The translations under genes were made by a program, and so were the position numbers. A stretch of 64,000 nt of DNA from contig JAYXKI010000006.1 of NCBI GenBank assembly GCA_037892935.1, forward strand, positions 868,001 to 932,000, written 5' to 3'. The notes under the pieces were generated by a model. The model saw only the letters and a list, made by a program, of their open reading frames with translations, was not told the origin of the DNA and made no database searches. This document shows positions 34,632-45,760 of the stretch, piece after piece (the stretch's first letter is position 1; each line of letters starts with the position of its first letter). The DNA comes from Phlebopus portentosus. Taxonomy: Eukaryota; Basidiomycota; Agaricomycetes; Boletales; Boletinellaceae.

Positions 34632-35413
34632 TGAGATAGAGGTGAAAAGTCAGAATCTACACGACGTTCTCCGACGAGAAAGAGGTTTCGCCGATGACGC
34701 TGATCCGCTTTGGGCACTTGTTGATAGGGCAGTTCACGATAACCTCTTCTCTATGCCTACTGGGCCACATAACAGATTCGAAGAAAGATAGCTTTGCATT
34801 GTGTTCCTCGGTACTAATCTCAACTTTCACTCTTCCTTCCCTCCTTTTCTTGCTTTGCAGCTGCAATAACTGGTACATGCTTGACTCCTGGTAAGATATA
34901 GGGAACCAGCTGCCCTCACCCTCGCACTCAAACTCAGTCGTAACGCAAGCGCTAATAAGCAAACCCATCATCAAAAAAGGGTTTGATATCTTGAATTGAC
35001 TCCTTCTGCCCACCAAATGACGATATGGTTTAATTGGAACAATGGAACCCTGATACCTCTAGGGCGATGCTCTACTATCTAACAGAGTCAGGATCTATCG
35101 TGCTCACAAAGGTACCCACAACTTTCAATCACTGCAATTTATACGATGCGCAAGGACGTCATGATGAATATCTATAGCAGATGCCGTGAAGTATCTATAA
35201 AACTACGATTGGCCTCACGTCATCCTCAAGGCCAGCGTGTATCATTGAACCAAAAAGGGCAAATAAAGTCGCGAAATTTCAGACGTGCTAGGTACGTGAG
35301 GTCACCTATAAAGATGGACTTATCAAGTGTCTCCGATCCCTGTTTAAGAGACAATTTCATTCCACTTGAAATAATTGGTCAGTTTGCACGAATTCCGCTC
35401 AGACTTCAAGGTA
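34632..35413. other. Intergenic spacer
   Basis: About 780 bp between the kinase/ARID relic and SDR copy 2. No gene was recognised. Short frames on both strands lack family signatures. Confidence 0.35.
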
Positions 35414-36699
35414 CTAATCGTAACGAAGGCCTCCATCTACATTGATGCTTTGTCCTGCAAGATGCTGGAGTGGGAAAGAGATTTAAAATTGGCTATGACA
35501 TACGCTCACCATTGATGAAGTATGCTTCCGGCTTTGCCAGATACGACACTATGCTCGCAACTGTATCTGCTTCTGAAACTGGTGCATCGGGAGCTCCGAA
35601 TAGCTGCAAACATAATGGGGCGGGTAAGGAGACATTGAAACTTTGTGTTGCCAAGGTGGGAATCCCTTACCTTCTTGACGGTAGCAATATTGTCGTCAAC
35701 ATTGTCGCTAACAGCGCCTTATTGGAGCGAAAATAAGGCTTCAATAGATGCTCTTGACAAATGACGGTCAAATGACTGACCGAGGATTGTGCGGATATAT
35801 CCAGGTGCGTATGAGTTTGCTGTAATACCATGTCTTCGTAGCTCGATAGCTTATCATGGTGAGTAAAGGCAGCGTAGGGCTTCGCATAACAACACTCACA
35901 AGCCGTTTGCGTGAGCCCACGGACTGCAAACTTGGAGGCCGAGTACGCCGTAAGGTTCGGTGTCCCTGAAAGAACGAGTCATATGAATACAACGAATTTC
36001 TATTTCTAATTCTCAGTAAGACCTGGCTTGCTTTCCAGCTGATGAGCTCGCAGCTTCAGGAAATAAATCTGACTTTGAAGCAATGGAATGGAACTGTAAG
36101 ATGGAGCAAACCTATCAGCCTCCCTCCGCGTCCTTGTTTGATCATCTGCAATGCCGCATGCTTGAAGCAGAAGAAGACTCCGCGGACATTCACTGCATAG
36201 ACGGAGTCGAACATCTCGCCAGAAGCTCCAAATGATGCCGATTCACTTCCTTTATCACGGTACGAAGAGATAAGGCTCACTCTCAAGGAACGATGCGATA
36301 GCTGGAATTCCCGCATTCGCGACCATCTGTGGTAAATATTCCATTAGAGATACAATAGAACATTTCAGAAGCAGAAGGGATACGTACAATATCAACGCTT
36401 CCCAGCTCGGTCGCAGTTCTCTCAACCATGTAGACAACGTCCGCCTCAGAAGAGACGTCTCCTGGAACAGCAATAGCACGTCGCCCCTTCCTGCGCAGCT
36501 CGTCAACGACAGAATCTAATTTTGATTGCTTGCCAGCTATATCATTGACTGCGACATCAAGACCATCATCTGCGAGCTTTTGAGCAATTACATATCCAAT
36601 GCCTTGTGCAGCTCCTGTGACAACTGCAACGCGAGGTGCAAAACTGCTGAATGGCACTGTTTGGACTGAAGAGTCGTGTATGAAGAGTTCAGCACTCAT
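35414..36699 (-). pseudogene. Short-chain dehydrogenase/reductase (SDR copy 2), probably splice-damaged
   Basis: This is a paralogue of copies 1 and 3. The ATG at 36699 reads PRVAVVTGAAQGIGYVIAQK, then VANAGIPAIASFLE, VYAVNVRGVFFCFKHAALQM, IKQGRGGRLI, AASSSAGKQ, NLTAYSASKFAVRGLTQTA (YSASK) and HGITANSYAPGYIRTIL. Later exons are LFGAPDAPVSEADTVASIV and GQSINVDGGLRYD, ending at TAG 35414. At the exon end after AGKQ, copies 1 and 3 have GCAAG or ACAAG followed directly by a GT donor. Here GCAAG is followed by ccaggt. Using the GT four bases later shifts the next exon (which carries the catalytic Tyr/Lys) out of frame, and no in-phase GC donor is present. The catalytic residues are otherwise kept, so either splicing is unusual or the gene is recently dead. 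Confidence 0.7.
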
Positions 36700-37319
36700 T
36701 GCGATGTAAAGGTAAGAGATCTCGATGGATCGGGAAGCTTGGTGAACACTTTATAACTGTGAAAGTCACGAGAATATCATATCATTAGACAGATAGCAGC
36801 CAAGTAAAAATCTTGTAAGAACACTGGAATTCCGCTCATTGCCGAGGGTTCTGCCGCGTAACCGGAGGCTAACGAAACGACGGACACAAGTCGGGGTTTG
36901 AAGTGGAGATCGACAGCTCTGCTAGCCGCTTGTTTGACGCTGTCCTTGACGGTAAGCGCTTCCCTTACTTCTGGCTTACCTGGATGATCCGATGCTGCCG
37001 TGAGAAGTTTCACTGTGATGTCTGTCTACTGGATGCCCTCACTCGAATGATACTTGGAAAGAAAACGGAAGATTGGCCAACTGTTCAGTTTAATCGTAGT
37101 GCAAGTTCCATTCCGCAGTTATTCTGCAGCTATTTTTTAACCCTGGCGCAACGCTATGCTGCTAAACAGTATCAATATCATTGGACAACTTACCAGTATC
37201 ATGCTTCTTAGGTGTATGATGTGCTATCATGGGAAATGAGACGACGTCGTCGACTGTCTCTGCCTCCTCCGAGTCCTCGTATCCTCACCCAGCACCACAA
37301 CCTCTACGCTCCTGCCTAA
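36700..37319. other. Divergent spacer, SDR copy 2 / ARID gene
   Basis: This is 620 bp. No gene is supported. It probably holds the promoters of both flanking loci. Confidence 0.35.
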
Positions 37320-40300
37320 ATGTCCCTCAAAAGGTCAAATAGCTCTGATATGATCAATCGTGCACTGGTTAATCTGCAAATACATGATGATGTCTCACAG
37401 AATGGTACGAATCGAGTAGCCCAGCAACGTGCTAACTCATCTTTCCACGAGACTCTTGGTCAACCCCAGCGACAACAGACACCTATTCCTGGTTCTGGGC
37501 CTACACCCCAACGGCAGCAGAGCAGTGACCAGTCGCTGCCGCCGTCATTAGCTCCTGCGCTCGAAGCTCAGGAGACGCAGCATCGTCCCAATAGCCCCAG
37601 CTTCCCTCCTTTAGCCCGTGAGAGGTTTACGGGCCTCTTGCAGGAATGGTGGAAGCGAAGTGGCATCAACTTCGATCCACGAATGATAACTATTGGTAAT
37701 CGGCAGATCGACATAAATCAGCTACACCAATTACACACTGAAGTATTGCAACTTGGCTGGCGTTGCGAATGTAGGATTGAGTTCTTCTCTGTCAAAGTGA
37801 CAAATGTTGATTTCTCATTTAGGTGCAGTGTCACGACTTGTGGAATGTCATCGCGGCTAAAATGGGCTGGACTGCCGCCGCCATCAGCGAATCGGGACAC
37901 ACGCAGGTTCAGATCGCTGAACAAATTAAAGTCGTATACGAACGGCTTCTGCAATCATTTGAACAGACGTATATGTCCGTTGCGATGAAGCACTCTTTAA
38001 CTGCGACGCAGCAGCAGCAGCCCTTAGATCACCAGATTCCCCCTAACCAGCCCAGCTCGGGTCCGAGCCAGCCTCCATTGTCGAGCCAGCAGGCTGTACA
38101 GATGGTAAAGCTGGCGAGTATGTCCGCGGAGCAGTTACGTGCTAATGGATACCCCGAAAACCTCATCCAGAATATTGAGCGTAGTAGACCACAGCTTGAA
38201 GCGACTTGGGGGAAAATGCAGATGCAACGAATCCAAGCTGCCCAGCAGCAACAGCTTCCGCAAGCAGCAGCAGCAGCAGCAGCAACAACAACAGCAACAA
38301 CAGCTTCAGCAACAAGGAGCGCTTTTGAATGCTCAGTTGCCGTTCCAGAATCAGCTCCATGCGCAAGCGTCTCTGCACAATCCTTCTTCATTACCAACTC
38401 AAGGTGGTCTGCCCAACGCGAATACCTTAGGTCATCCGGGACTCTCTGCTGGGTCCGGCCAGTCGACGGAAATTTCAGGCCAGCAACGCTCTGGTTTGAA
38501 TGCATCGCAGTTAACGCAGCAGAATGTTCAGATGCTCGGGATGCTGAATCTGAGGAGGCCTACCCCAGAGATGATCAGGCAGGCTTCATCGACGATTGAA
38601 CAACTTAAACAGGATGTTTCAAAGGAGCGAAGTGTTTTTTTATATTTTCCCGTGAAGGTTTTGTGCTAATGAGGGATACTTTCTTGTATGGAGCTTTCCG
38701 GCCAGAACATGTAAGACACCTGTCTGACGCGGAGAAAGGGGTCTTTCCTGGGCAGTTTGAGTTCCTTTGCAACGTCATTAGAGACATCAGCAGATTCTAC
38801 CAATTTTACTTGGCTGCTACGAGTGACCTTCCTTTTATCAGAGGTATCATAAATATGGTATGGATGTTGACTTGTTGCATATTTAAGCTCTCTCTCACTA
38901 TCTATACTATAGCTCGACATGTGTGACAAGCAACGGCAACTGGTCCAGTCGGCAAATCCTGTTTACGTTCTAGATATTGGCACATTACAAAGGTTAACGA
39001 AGACAGCTCTGGAGGTCAAAAGCAAGATATTTGCGGCAGTGCAACAAGTGCGTGCCATGTCGCAGATGGAGCAAAATTAAGCTCGTGCAGCTCTGGCTCA
39101 GCACTGCGAAAGCGGGCCAGCACACCCGCCTCCCATCCAACAGAGTCAATCGCCAGCGAATATTGTGTCGTTGCCAGCTCTAATTTCGCCGCGCCCGCCT
39201 ACGGTGAAGCCGTAGCCGCCTCATTTACTTCAGCAAAATCTTCACCCTCCGCCTGCTAGAAACCCCTCAGATGGTGCTAGCTCGTCCGTCGTCCGTAGAT
39301 CATAGCAGGGCGAAGGCTCCTACTGGCACTTCGCCCAATGCACAAGACACAGTGCCTTCTCCTTCCACTTCAACTCCTTTTCCCAGCGGTGCTACTCCGA
39401 GCCGCGTACAAACATCCCCTCAGACTCCGAAATCTCCAAAAGGTAAAGGACAGACTAAACCGCGACAAAAGGCACGAAGGCAGTCCAAAGTGGTGCAATC
39501 GCATGCCAATGCTGCCCTGCTACGCCGGCACCTCCATGTACAGCGCCGAGTGTAGCAGTTGCGCCTACATCCATCCCAGCGGCCGAACCAGCATCGAGTC
39601 CTGCTCAAGCAGCACCTTCTCCTGTTGAATCTTCTCTCAAGCGTTCACGAGTGGACGAGCCTACTGACCAAGCAGGACCTGCCTTGCCTTCGGGTGCGGC
39701 AGCGGGCGAGACACCATCGAAATGCATTAAAACTGACTGGGAGAATGTACGTGGAACCGTTCGAACGACAAGCTGAAGCCGAAAGCATCAAGACCCGCGG
39801 CCAAGCGGCGCAATTCTACAATGACATGCTGCAGATACTAGAGATGAGCAATGATACAGCACTGCCACCGGAACTACATGATGCTCTTGCTCAAACCGTG
39901 GATCATGATCTGGAAGTTCCAGATGCTACAGGCAGCTCGTGTTTCCGGACGCTGGTACATTTTCACCCAAAGTTGCAGATGGGGACGATTTATTTTTCAG
40001 GTTCCTTGACTTTACGGCCTTTCGAGAAAGCAGATACTCCCGAACTCGTGCCAACGTCCTCTACAAACACGATCCCGCAGGATCCGAGACTGTCGCTCCT
40101 CCCGCTCCAGCGACCTCTGGATTTGTTGGTGATAGGGCTAAAATTGTTGATCCGTCCGAATCTGAGCCGAAGACTGACCTCTTCGACATGGGGGCTGATC
40201 CTTTACGGCTTGGTATCTGGGGTGAAATTGATGGAGGTAAATCAGATTATTTCGATGTTTCCGACATGTGGAATTGGGATAGTATACCGCCTTCTTCTGG

Positions 40301-40472
40301 TTTTTATGCGACTTCTTCACCGTATTCGTCTCTTTTCTGTCGCTGTCTTAGTATCGGATTCTTCACTTCGCGCTTTGCTTTCCCTGTAACGTCTATTTAT
40401 CTCGTCTTCCTGTCCTCTGTTTCTTTCAATTTCGTTCCACCTCTTCTTTGGTTGTTCTGCGCCTCACAGTGA
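37320..40472 (+). pseudogene. ARID/BRIGHT-domain (SWI1-like) gene, decayed
   Basis: The ATG at 37320 opens a Gln/Pro-rich N-terminus (MSLKRSNSSDMINRALVNLQ) and an ARID domain at about residues 100-190: LQEWWKRSGINFDPRMITI, INQLHQLHTEVLQLG, CHDLWNVIAAKMGWTAAAIS, QIAEQIKVVYERLLQSFEQT. ARID proteins of this layout are DNA-binding SWI/SNF subunits. Several lesions are visible. An extra base after QLG (near 37755) puts the ARID halves in different frames. A one-base shift lies at the start of the CAG/CAA tract (near 38262), after which the Gln-rich frame is used. TAA at 39078 and TAG at 39213 fall inside an otherwise readable stretch (MSQMEQN.ARAALAQHCESG). Another shift lies near 39525. C-terminal blocks (QAAQFYNDMLQILEMSNDTA, FFRFLDFTAFRESRYSR, YFDVSDMWNWDS) remain. 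One lesion could be an error; five suggest a pseudogene. Confidence 0.75.
38235..38320 (+). repeat. CAG/CAA tract (poly-Gln or poly-Ala frame)
   Basis: A CAG- and CAA-rich tract encodes about 14 Gln in the frame continuous with the downstream Gln-rich region and poly-Ala in the frame continuous with the upstream ARID. The frame switch falls at its left edge (ccgcaagcagcag), which suggests slippage in the repeat as the cause of one frameshift. Confidence 0.8.
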
Positions 40473-42105
40473 TACTATCGCTACCGAGTTAATACCCGTC
40501 TCCACCCTCCCCTCTTCTCTCATTTTACGTATATCATATGCATATCATGTCGCCATATCAAGCACTCAGGTTTCTCTTGCTCCCTGCTGCTGTACGCGTA
40601 TTGTCTACTTGTGTTATCACGTTTGCTATGCGTCTCCATCTTACATGGAAATATATAATCGTGTGGAAGTACACAATTGCATTTGACGATAACCGGACCT
40701 AATATTGTGATAGAATCACAACGAAGCACGAAAAAAACACACAGCATTATCTCTCTAGATTCATCCCCAAGGACTTTGCATCTGGGGGTTTGACCGTGCT
40801 TTGCTTCATGAATGATCAGACCATCGCACCATGTCCTGCAGTAATCAGTTCAGCAGAGAAAATGAGGCCCCGGCAGGAGATTCTATGGAGACTTGAGACT
40901 CTACAGACGCACGATACGTTCCATTAGGAAATAGACCTTGAGGAACAGACTCATGAGCCCACAGAACCTATTTCTGCAACCTTCGTCTGTTGGCTTCATT
41001 GTCAGCTCGTCCCTCATTTTTTCCTGCCGCTCAAGCTTCCCTTGCTTCGGCCTCAACAGCATGATCATCCGCAACGAGTGCCAGAGACTTAGGAGGGAAA
41101 CTGAATCATCGGGATCCTTCCGCGGTTTGTCTAGAGTCTTCTCTGAGCAGAAGTACTTCCGAGCAGAAGATGAAAGTACGTATGGATAGTCATTGTAGTG
41201 GTCTGAAATGGATGGCAATACTTCTACGCTTTTAAACTGTAGTGAGAAGGATTTGCGTTCCCATCTCCTTTTCAAATGCAGCCAGAGGATCAGAAAGTCC
41301 TTGTTTGATCTAGCGAACGTCATTCAACGAATGAATTCTCATAGTCAGATAAAGTAGTCTTATTATGAATCCTGAAAACCCGTTCTCTTCCGGATCCCAA
41401 TCTCCCTTTCTCTTTCTAACGCTAGAGATGAAATAGAACGCGTATTCTTCATGAACCAATTGTCACAAAGGTGGCATTTGCAGCGAAACGAGTAAATGGA
41501 TGATGAGTAGTAGTTCCCAATCTTCTGGACCGCATTGTAACGAATGCTCATGTCAATGCGTTTGTAGTAGCCATCGCTTCAGTAACGCGTCATAATATTC
41601 ATAACGCATGTTTATCAGAGAAGTTCAGAAACGATGCGAAATGAGGTTCACTAACGGCACGTACTGCCACCGAATGTTATCGCTCATCCGTCCGTCCGTA
41701 GAGAGTGATTCGGACATCGCCGGTCGGAGTTCGAAGTGATAAGTAAACCGAGAATCTATTTTTGCACATTCAAGATGTACGTACGATCATGATACCGGGT
41801 CTCCTCGTGGCTTCACCGAGAGATGATCCGCTACTAGTACTGGCAAGGATGGTCACCTTGTATGGATAGCTTTTGCAGACTGGAGAAAAGGAGTTCACTT
41901 GTTCTTGATACAACTTCCCTCTTGCGATGATACCGCGTTCTTTCTTCTCTTCAGGGCCCGGGCAGTGACACGACCTCATGTACGGCATTCTTGTCGAGTG
42001 CTTTTGATCGTTGCAGTGTGGGAAATAACAAGGCTGTACTTACTAGCAGTGCCGTCTACCTCATACTATTCTCCTTCAGTCTTACTATCCCTACACTTTC
42101 ACCCA
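40473..42105. other. 1.6-kb intergenic region upstream of the kinase-TPR gene
   Basis: No supported gene. A 140-codon minus-strand frame at 40901-41323 has no recognisable domain and no splice partners. It could be chance or a small unknown gene. Confidence 0.35.
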
Positions 42106-44952
42106 ATGCCTCCCGACAGATCTCTTGTCTCGAAGAAAAAGAGTGGTCCCTATGCAAGAGACAATCGGGCTGACGTCGCTCCTCTGTCGATGCGTGATGG
42201 TACCGAAAGCGCGCTGTCACAGATACTCTCCAAGCTTGGCCACTTGAAGTTTACTTCAGATTGTGTGGTTGGCAAGGATCCAGTGAAGGATGCCCATGGT
42301 GGTTATTGCGATGTGTATGTTGGACATATATCGTCAACATATCTTCAACATCGTACAACATGCACAGAAGGAGGACATGTAAAGGTTGCAATTAAAGCAC
42401 TACGTGTTCACCTGGACGAAGAAAAGCGGGTTGCAAAGGTATGGAACTTCACATGAGTAACTTGGGTAGGATGTTGCTGAGGCTATCTTTCTTGGATCAG
42501 ACGCTTGCGAGAGAGATGGATGTATGGTCAAAACTGAAGCACCCGAATATATTACCGTTCCTCGGCTTCATAATCGAGAAGGACTACCCATCGTTGATAT
42601 CCGAATGGGTGGAAGATGGCACATTAAGAAAGTTCTTGAAGAAGTGCCCAAACCCCGATATCGTGCGGTTGGTACGTGTGCATAGTAGGATTTTGCCGTA
42701 GCTTTCCTGACCGGGCCTGGTCAGTCTCTGGGTATAGCTGAAGGACTGGAGTACATGCATGATAGAAATTTCGTTCATTCAGACCTAAAAGCTGTGAGTA
42801 AAGGTTAATAATGATTGGGTAGGAAGGACTTTTCGGCTGATTCCTGATGAAATTACACCAAAGGATAATATTCTTATCAGCCCATCTGGCGATCCATTGA
42901 TCTGCGACTTTGGTATTTCTCGCGTGTTAACTTCTTCGGAGAGTGACTTTGTCTCAACCACGCACGATGGGCGGCCGAGAGGCACCGCTCGATGGATGGC
43001 CATAGAATTGCATGTACCTGAGGACGGTGTGGAGCCTAGACACAGTAAAGAGTCGGACGTGTGGGCATTTGGCATGACGCTTTACGTTTGTTTTCTAGTC
43101 GGCGTTGTTTACATTGTACAATTGGTCTGACTGTTTTCTGCATGCATTCAGGAGATGCTGGCAAAAGAAGTGCCATATGCTCACCTCAAATACGACTTGC
43201 ACGTACTATCCGCCGTCATGAAAGGGGAACTTCCAAGATTGCCGGACCTCCGGACCGACATGAATTTGTCGCCCTTCCTGTATTCGATGATCTGTGAGGT
43301 TTGCAAAGGCTGTTGGGCTACAAGTCCAGCGGACCGGCCGACGATGGCACAAATATCTTGCAACTTGTCGTTACATTTGAATGACATGGATAAGCAGCAA
43401 CACCAAAGTGGATTGACAAGCTTCAGTCGACTAGGTGTCCCATTCAGTGAGCAAAAAAAACTCTCTGATGGGCACGACTTTCTTACATGAAACTGGGCAT
43501 GCATCCGAATCTCAAGGTCAACTTCAGTGTTCCGTATCCTCTGGACCTCCAGATGGTCTAGATCAGGGACATGAATCCCGAAATGAATCTCCAACGCAGA
43601 CAATAGCAGCGGGTGGTGATAGTTGTCTGAAGGCTGACGAAGAGTCAGAATCCATGCAAACACTACGCGCAAATATCGCCGAAGATACAAATACGAAAAA
43701 CTTCATCGCAGGAGCTCGTTCCGTTGACCATAGGGATATTTATGCGTCACTCGAAACTCTGGCAAGGGCTCTTATTGAACGCTTCGAGCACGGCGGTGAT
43801 GTTGGACATCTTTCGAAGGCAATTGAACTTCGTCGGTCTGGCTTGGTTCTTCACCCTGATCGTTCTTGGTCACTCAACGAACTCGGACATTCTCTGTGGC
43901 TTCGCTTTCTGCAGGGCGGTGCCATTGAGGACATTACGGAGTCGATCGAATGCTATCGTTCTGCCTTGGCCCTTCTTCCGGAGGGTCACCCTGATCGTTC
44001 TCAGACACTCAACAACCTCGGATACTCTCTGTGCGTTCGCTTTAAGCAGGGCGGTGCCATTGAGGACATTACGGAGTCGATCGAATGCCATTGTTCTGCC
44101 TTGGCCCTCCGTCCGGAGGGTCACCCTGATCGTTCTTGGTCACTCAACGAACTCGGACATTCTCTGAGTGTTCGCTTTGAGCAGGGCGGTGCCATTGAGG
44201 ACATTACGGAGTCGATCGAATGCCATCGTTCTTCCTTGGCCCTCTGTCCGGAGGGTCACCCTGATCGTTCTCGGTCACTCAACGAACTCGGACATTCTCT
44301 GGGCGTTCACTTTGAGCAGGGTGGTGCCATTGAGGACATCACGGAGTCGATCGAATGCCATCGTTCTTCCTTGGCCCTTCTTCCGGAGGGTCACCCTGAT
44401 CGTTCTCCGTCACTCAAAAACCTCGGACATTGTCTGAGAGTTCGCTTTGAGCAGGACGGTGCCATTGAGGACATAACAGAGTCGATCGAATGCTATCGTT
44501 CTGCCTTGGCCCTGCATCCGGAGGGTCACCCTGGTCGTTCCCAGACACTCAACAACCTCGGACATTCTCTGCACCTTCGCTTTGAGCAGGGCGGTGCCAT
44601 TGAGGACATTACGGAGTCGATCGAATGCCATCGTTCTGCCTTGGCCCTTCTTCCGGAGGGTCACCCTGATCGTTCTCAGACACTCGGCAACCTCGGATCT
44701 TCTCTGCACCTTCGCTTTAAGCAGGGCGGTGCCATTGAGGACATTACGGAGTCGATCAAATGCTATCGTTCTGCCTTGGCCCTCCGTCCGGAGGGTCACC
44801 CTGATCGTTCTCTGACACTCAACAATCTTGGGAATGCTTTGTACAGTCGCTTTCGGCACAGCGGTAGTGTCGAGGACCTGGAAGGGTCGATCCAGGTTGG
44901 CCGAGAAGCTCTTACCCTTTCTCAAGCTCAACAATTCAACGGCTCGTCGTAA
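42106..44952 (+). CDS. Protein kinase-TPR fusion protein
   Basis: Six exons join in phase: 42106-42438, 42501-42671, 42725-42793, 42864-43085, 43152-43446 and 43517-44952, giving about 841 residues. Residues about 45-320 are a TKL-like protein kinase: GGYCDVYVGH (P-loop), HVKVAIKALR (VAIK Lys), REMDVWSKLKHPNILPFLGF, GIAEGLEYMHDRNFVHSDLK (catalytic loop, HSD in place of HRD), DNILIS and DFGISRV, with GTARWMAIELH replacing APE, and a C-lobe to CWATSPADRPTMAQISCNL. A linker of about 100 residues follows. Residues about 450-835 hold eight 45-residue TPR-like units (GGAIEDITESIECHRSALAL, PEGHPDRS). The kinase and TPR parts are joined by a canonical 70-bp intron (gtgagc..caag); the kinase frame stops at 43490 if it is not spliced. 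No NB-ARC/NACHT or CHAT domain is present. A signalling or allorecognition role is inference only. Confidence 0.8.
43780..44920 (+). repeat. Array of eight near-identical 135-bp TPR-coding repeats
   Basis: The ggcggtgccattgaggac word or a close variant recurs at 43915, 44050, 44185, 44320, 44455, 44590 and 44725, an exact 135-bp period. A diverged unit begins at about 44860, and a diverged unit precedes the array. Each unit codes for 45 residues, the length typical of basidiomycete TPR proteins. Units differ at only a few bases, mostly at the helix-face positions (for example LRPEG/LLPEG/LHPEG, HSLSVR/HSLHLR/YSLCVR). Confidence 0.95.
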
Positions 44953-45760
44953 TGACTTTTCCCTCAAGACTTGCCTACAAAAATTCATCAGAAAAAAGAG
45001 GGCGACGAATACATTGATGTGTAAATGTGGTCGCTTTGAATCTAGATTGTCTTCAGATATTTCCCTGTCTAGGAATTTCATACGCATTTGGTGCTACTGC
45101 GGTTAGCTCGAAGGTCCGGATGATCCATCACCTCTGCACCTGACGCTGTAGTATAGTACTAGTAGAATCATGTGATGTTCCACCTCACAGTATATTTCAT
45201 CTTGTGATGTAGCCTCACTAAACCAAACCTTGCGTATCTCGAAATATAGCCAAGTTGTGTAGCTTGTGGTTCAATATGTGAATCAGACTTCAAAAGTCTA
45301 TTTTGTTTCTCAGTACTTATCTATGTACTTAAGCAGATCTAATCGTTGTCCTGCCCCGTACAGGACACACCGCGTTTGAAGGGAGTTCTTCGAAGCATAA
45401 AAGCATTGAACGACAGTCTTAAGGCATGCAACGAATGGATGGATATGGCACGCTTATGCTCTGGTTTCAATAAAAGTGCACTGACTGCCCGTAGTTTGGG
45501 CGAGAGTAGAGAAAGAGTGCTATTGCAGAGCATCAGCCAACGATTGACATGCATGTATGCATACAAATTTGGAAGTTCAAGAAATCATCTAACCACTTTT
45601 TTTGACTTATTTGTGCTTTGCCCTACTCACGCACTCAAGTTCTGCACGGTGAATGTTCACCTTCTCTTGAGATATGAAGGAAGGAAAAAAAAGAGAAATA
45701 ATAGACTTTCACCGAACGTAATCAGTCAGACTAGTACGTGTCTATTCACGATTGGATGAG
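44953..45760. other. Intergenic spacer
   Basis: About 800 bp between the 3' ends of the kinase-TPR gene (+) and SDR copy 3 (-). No CHAT-domain or other coding remnant was recognised after the TPR stop. Confidence 0.4.

Noticed and set aside
40901..41323. 140-codon minus-strand frame upstream of the kinase-TPR gene
   Set aside because: No recognisable motif, no splice partners and no conserved neighbours; cannot be told from chance.
44410..45087. 225-codon minus-strand frame over the TPR repeats
   Set aside because: A by-product of the 135-bp repeat lacking stops in this antisense frame; the peptide is repetitive and has no independent features. The two other plus-strand frames over 43724-44815 are rejected for the same reason.
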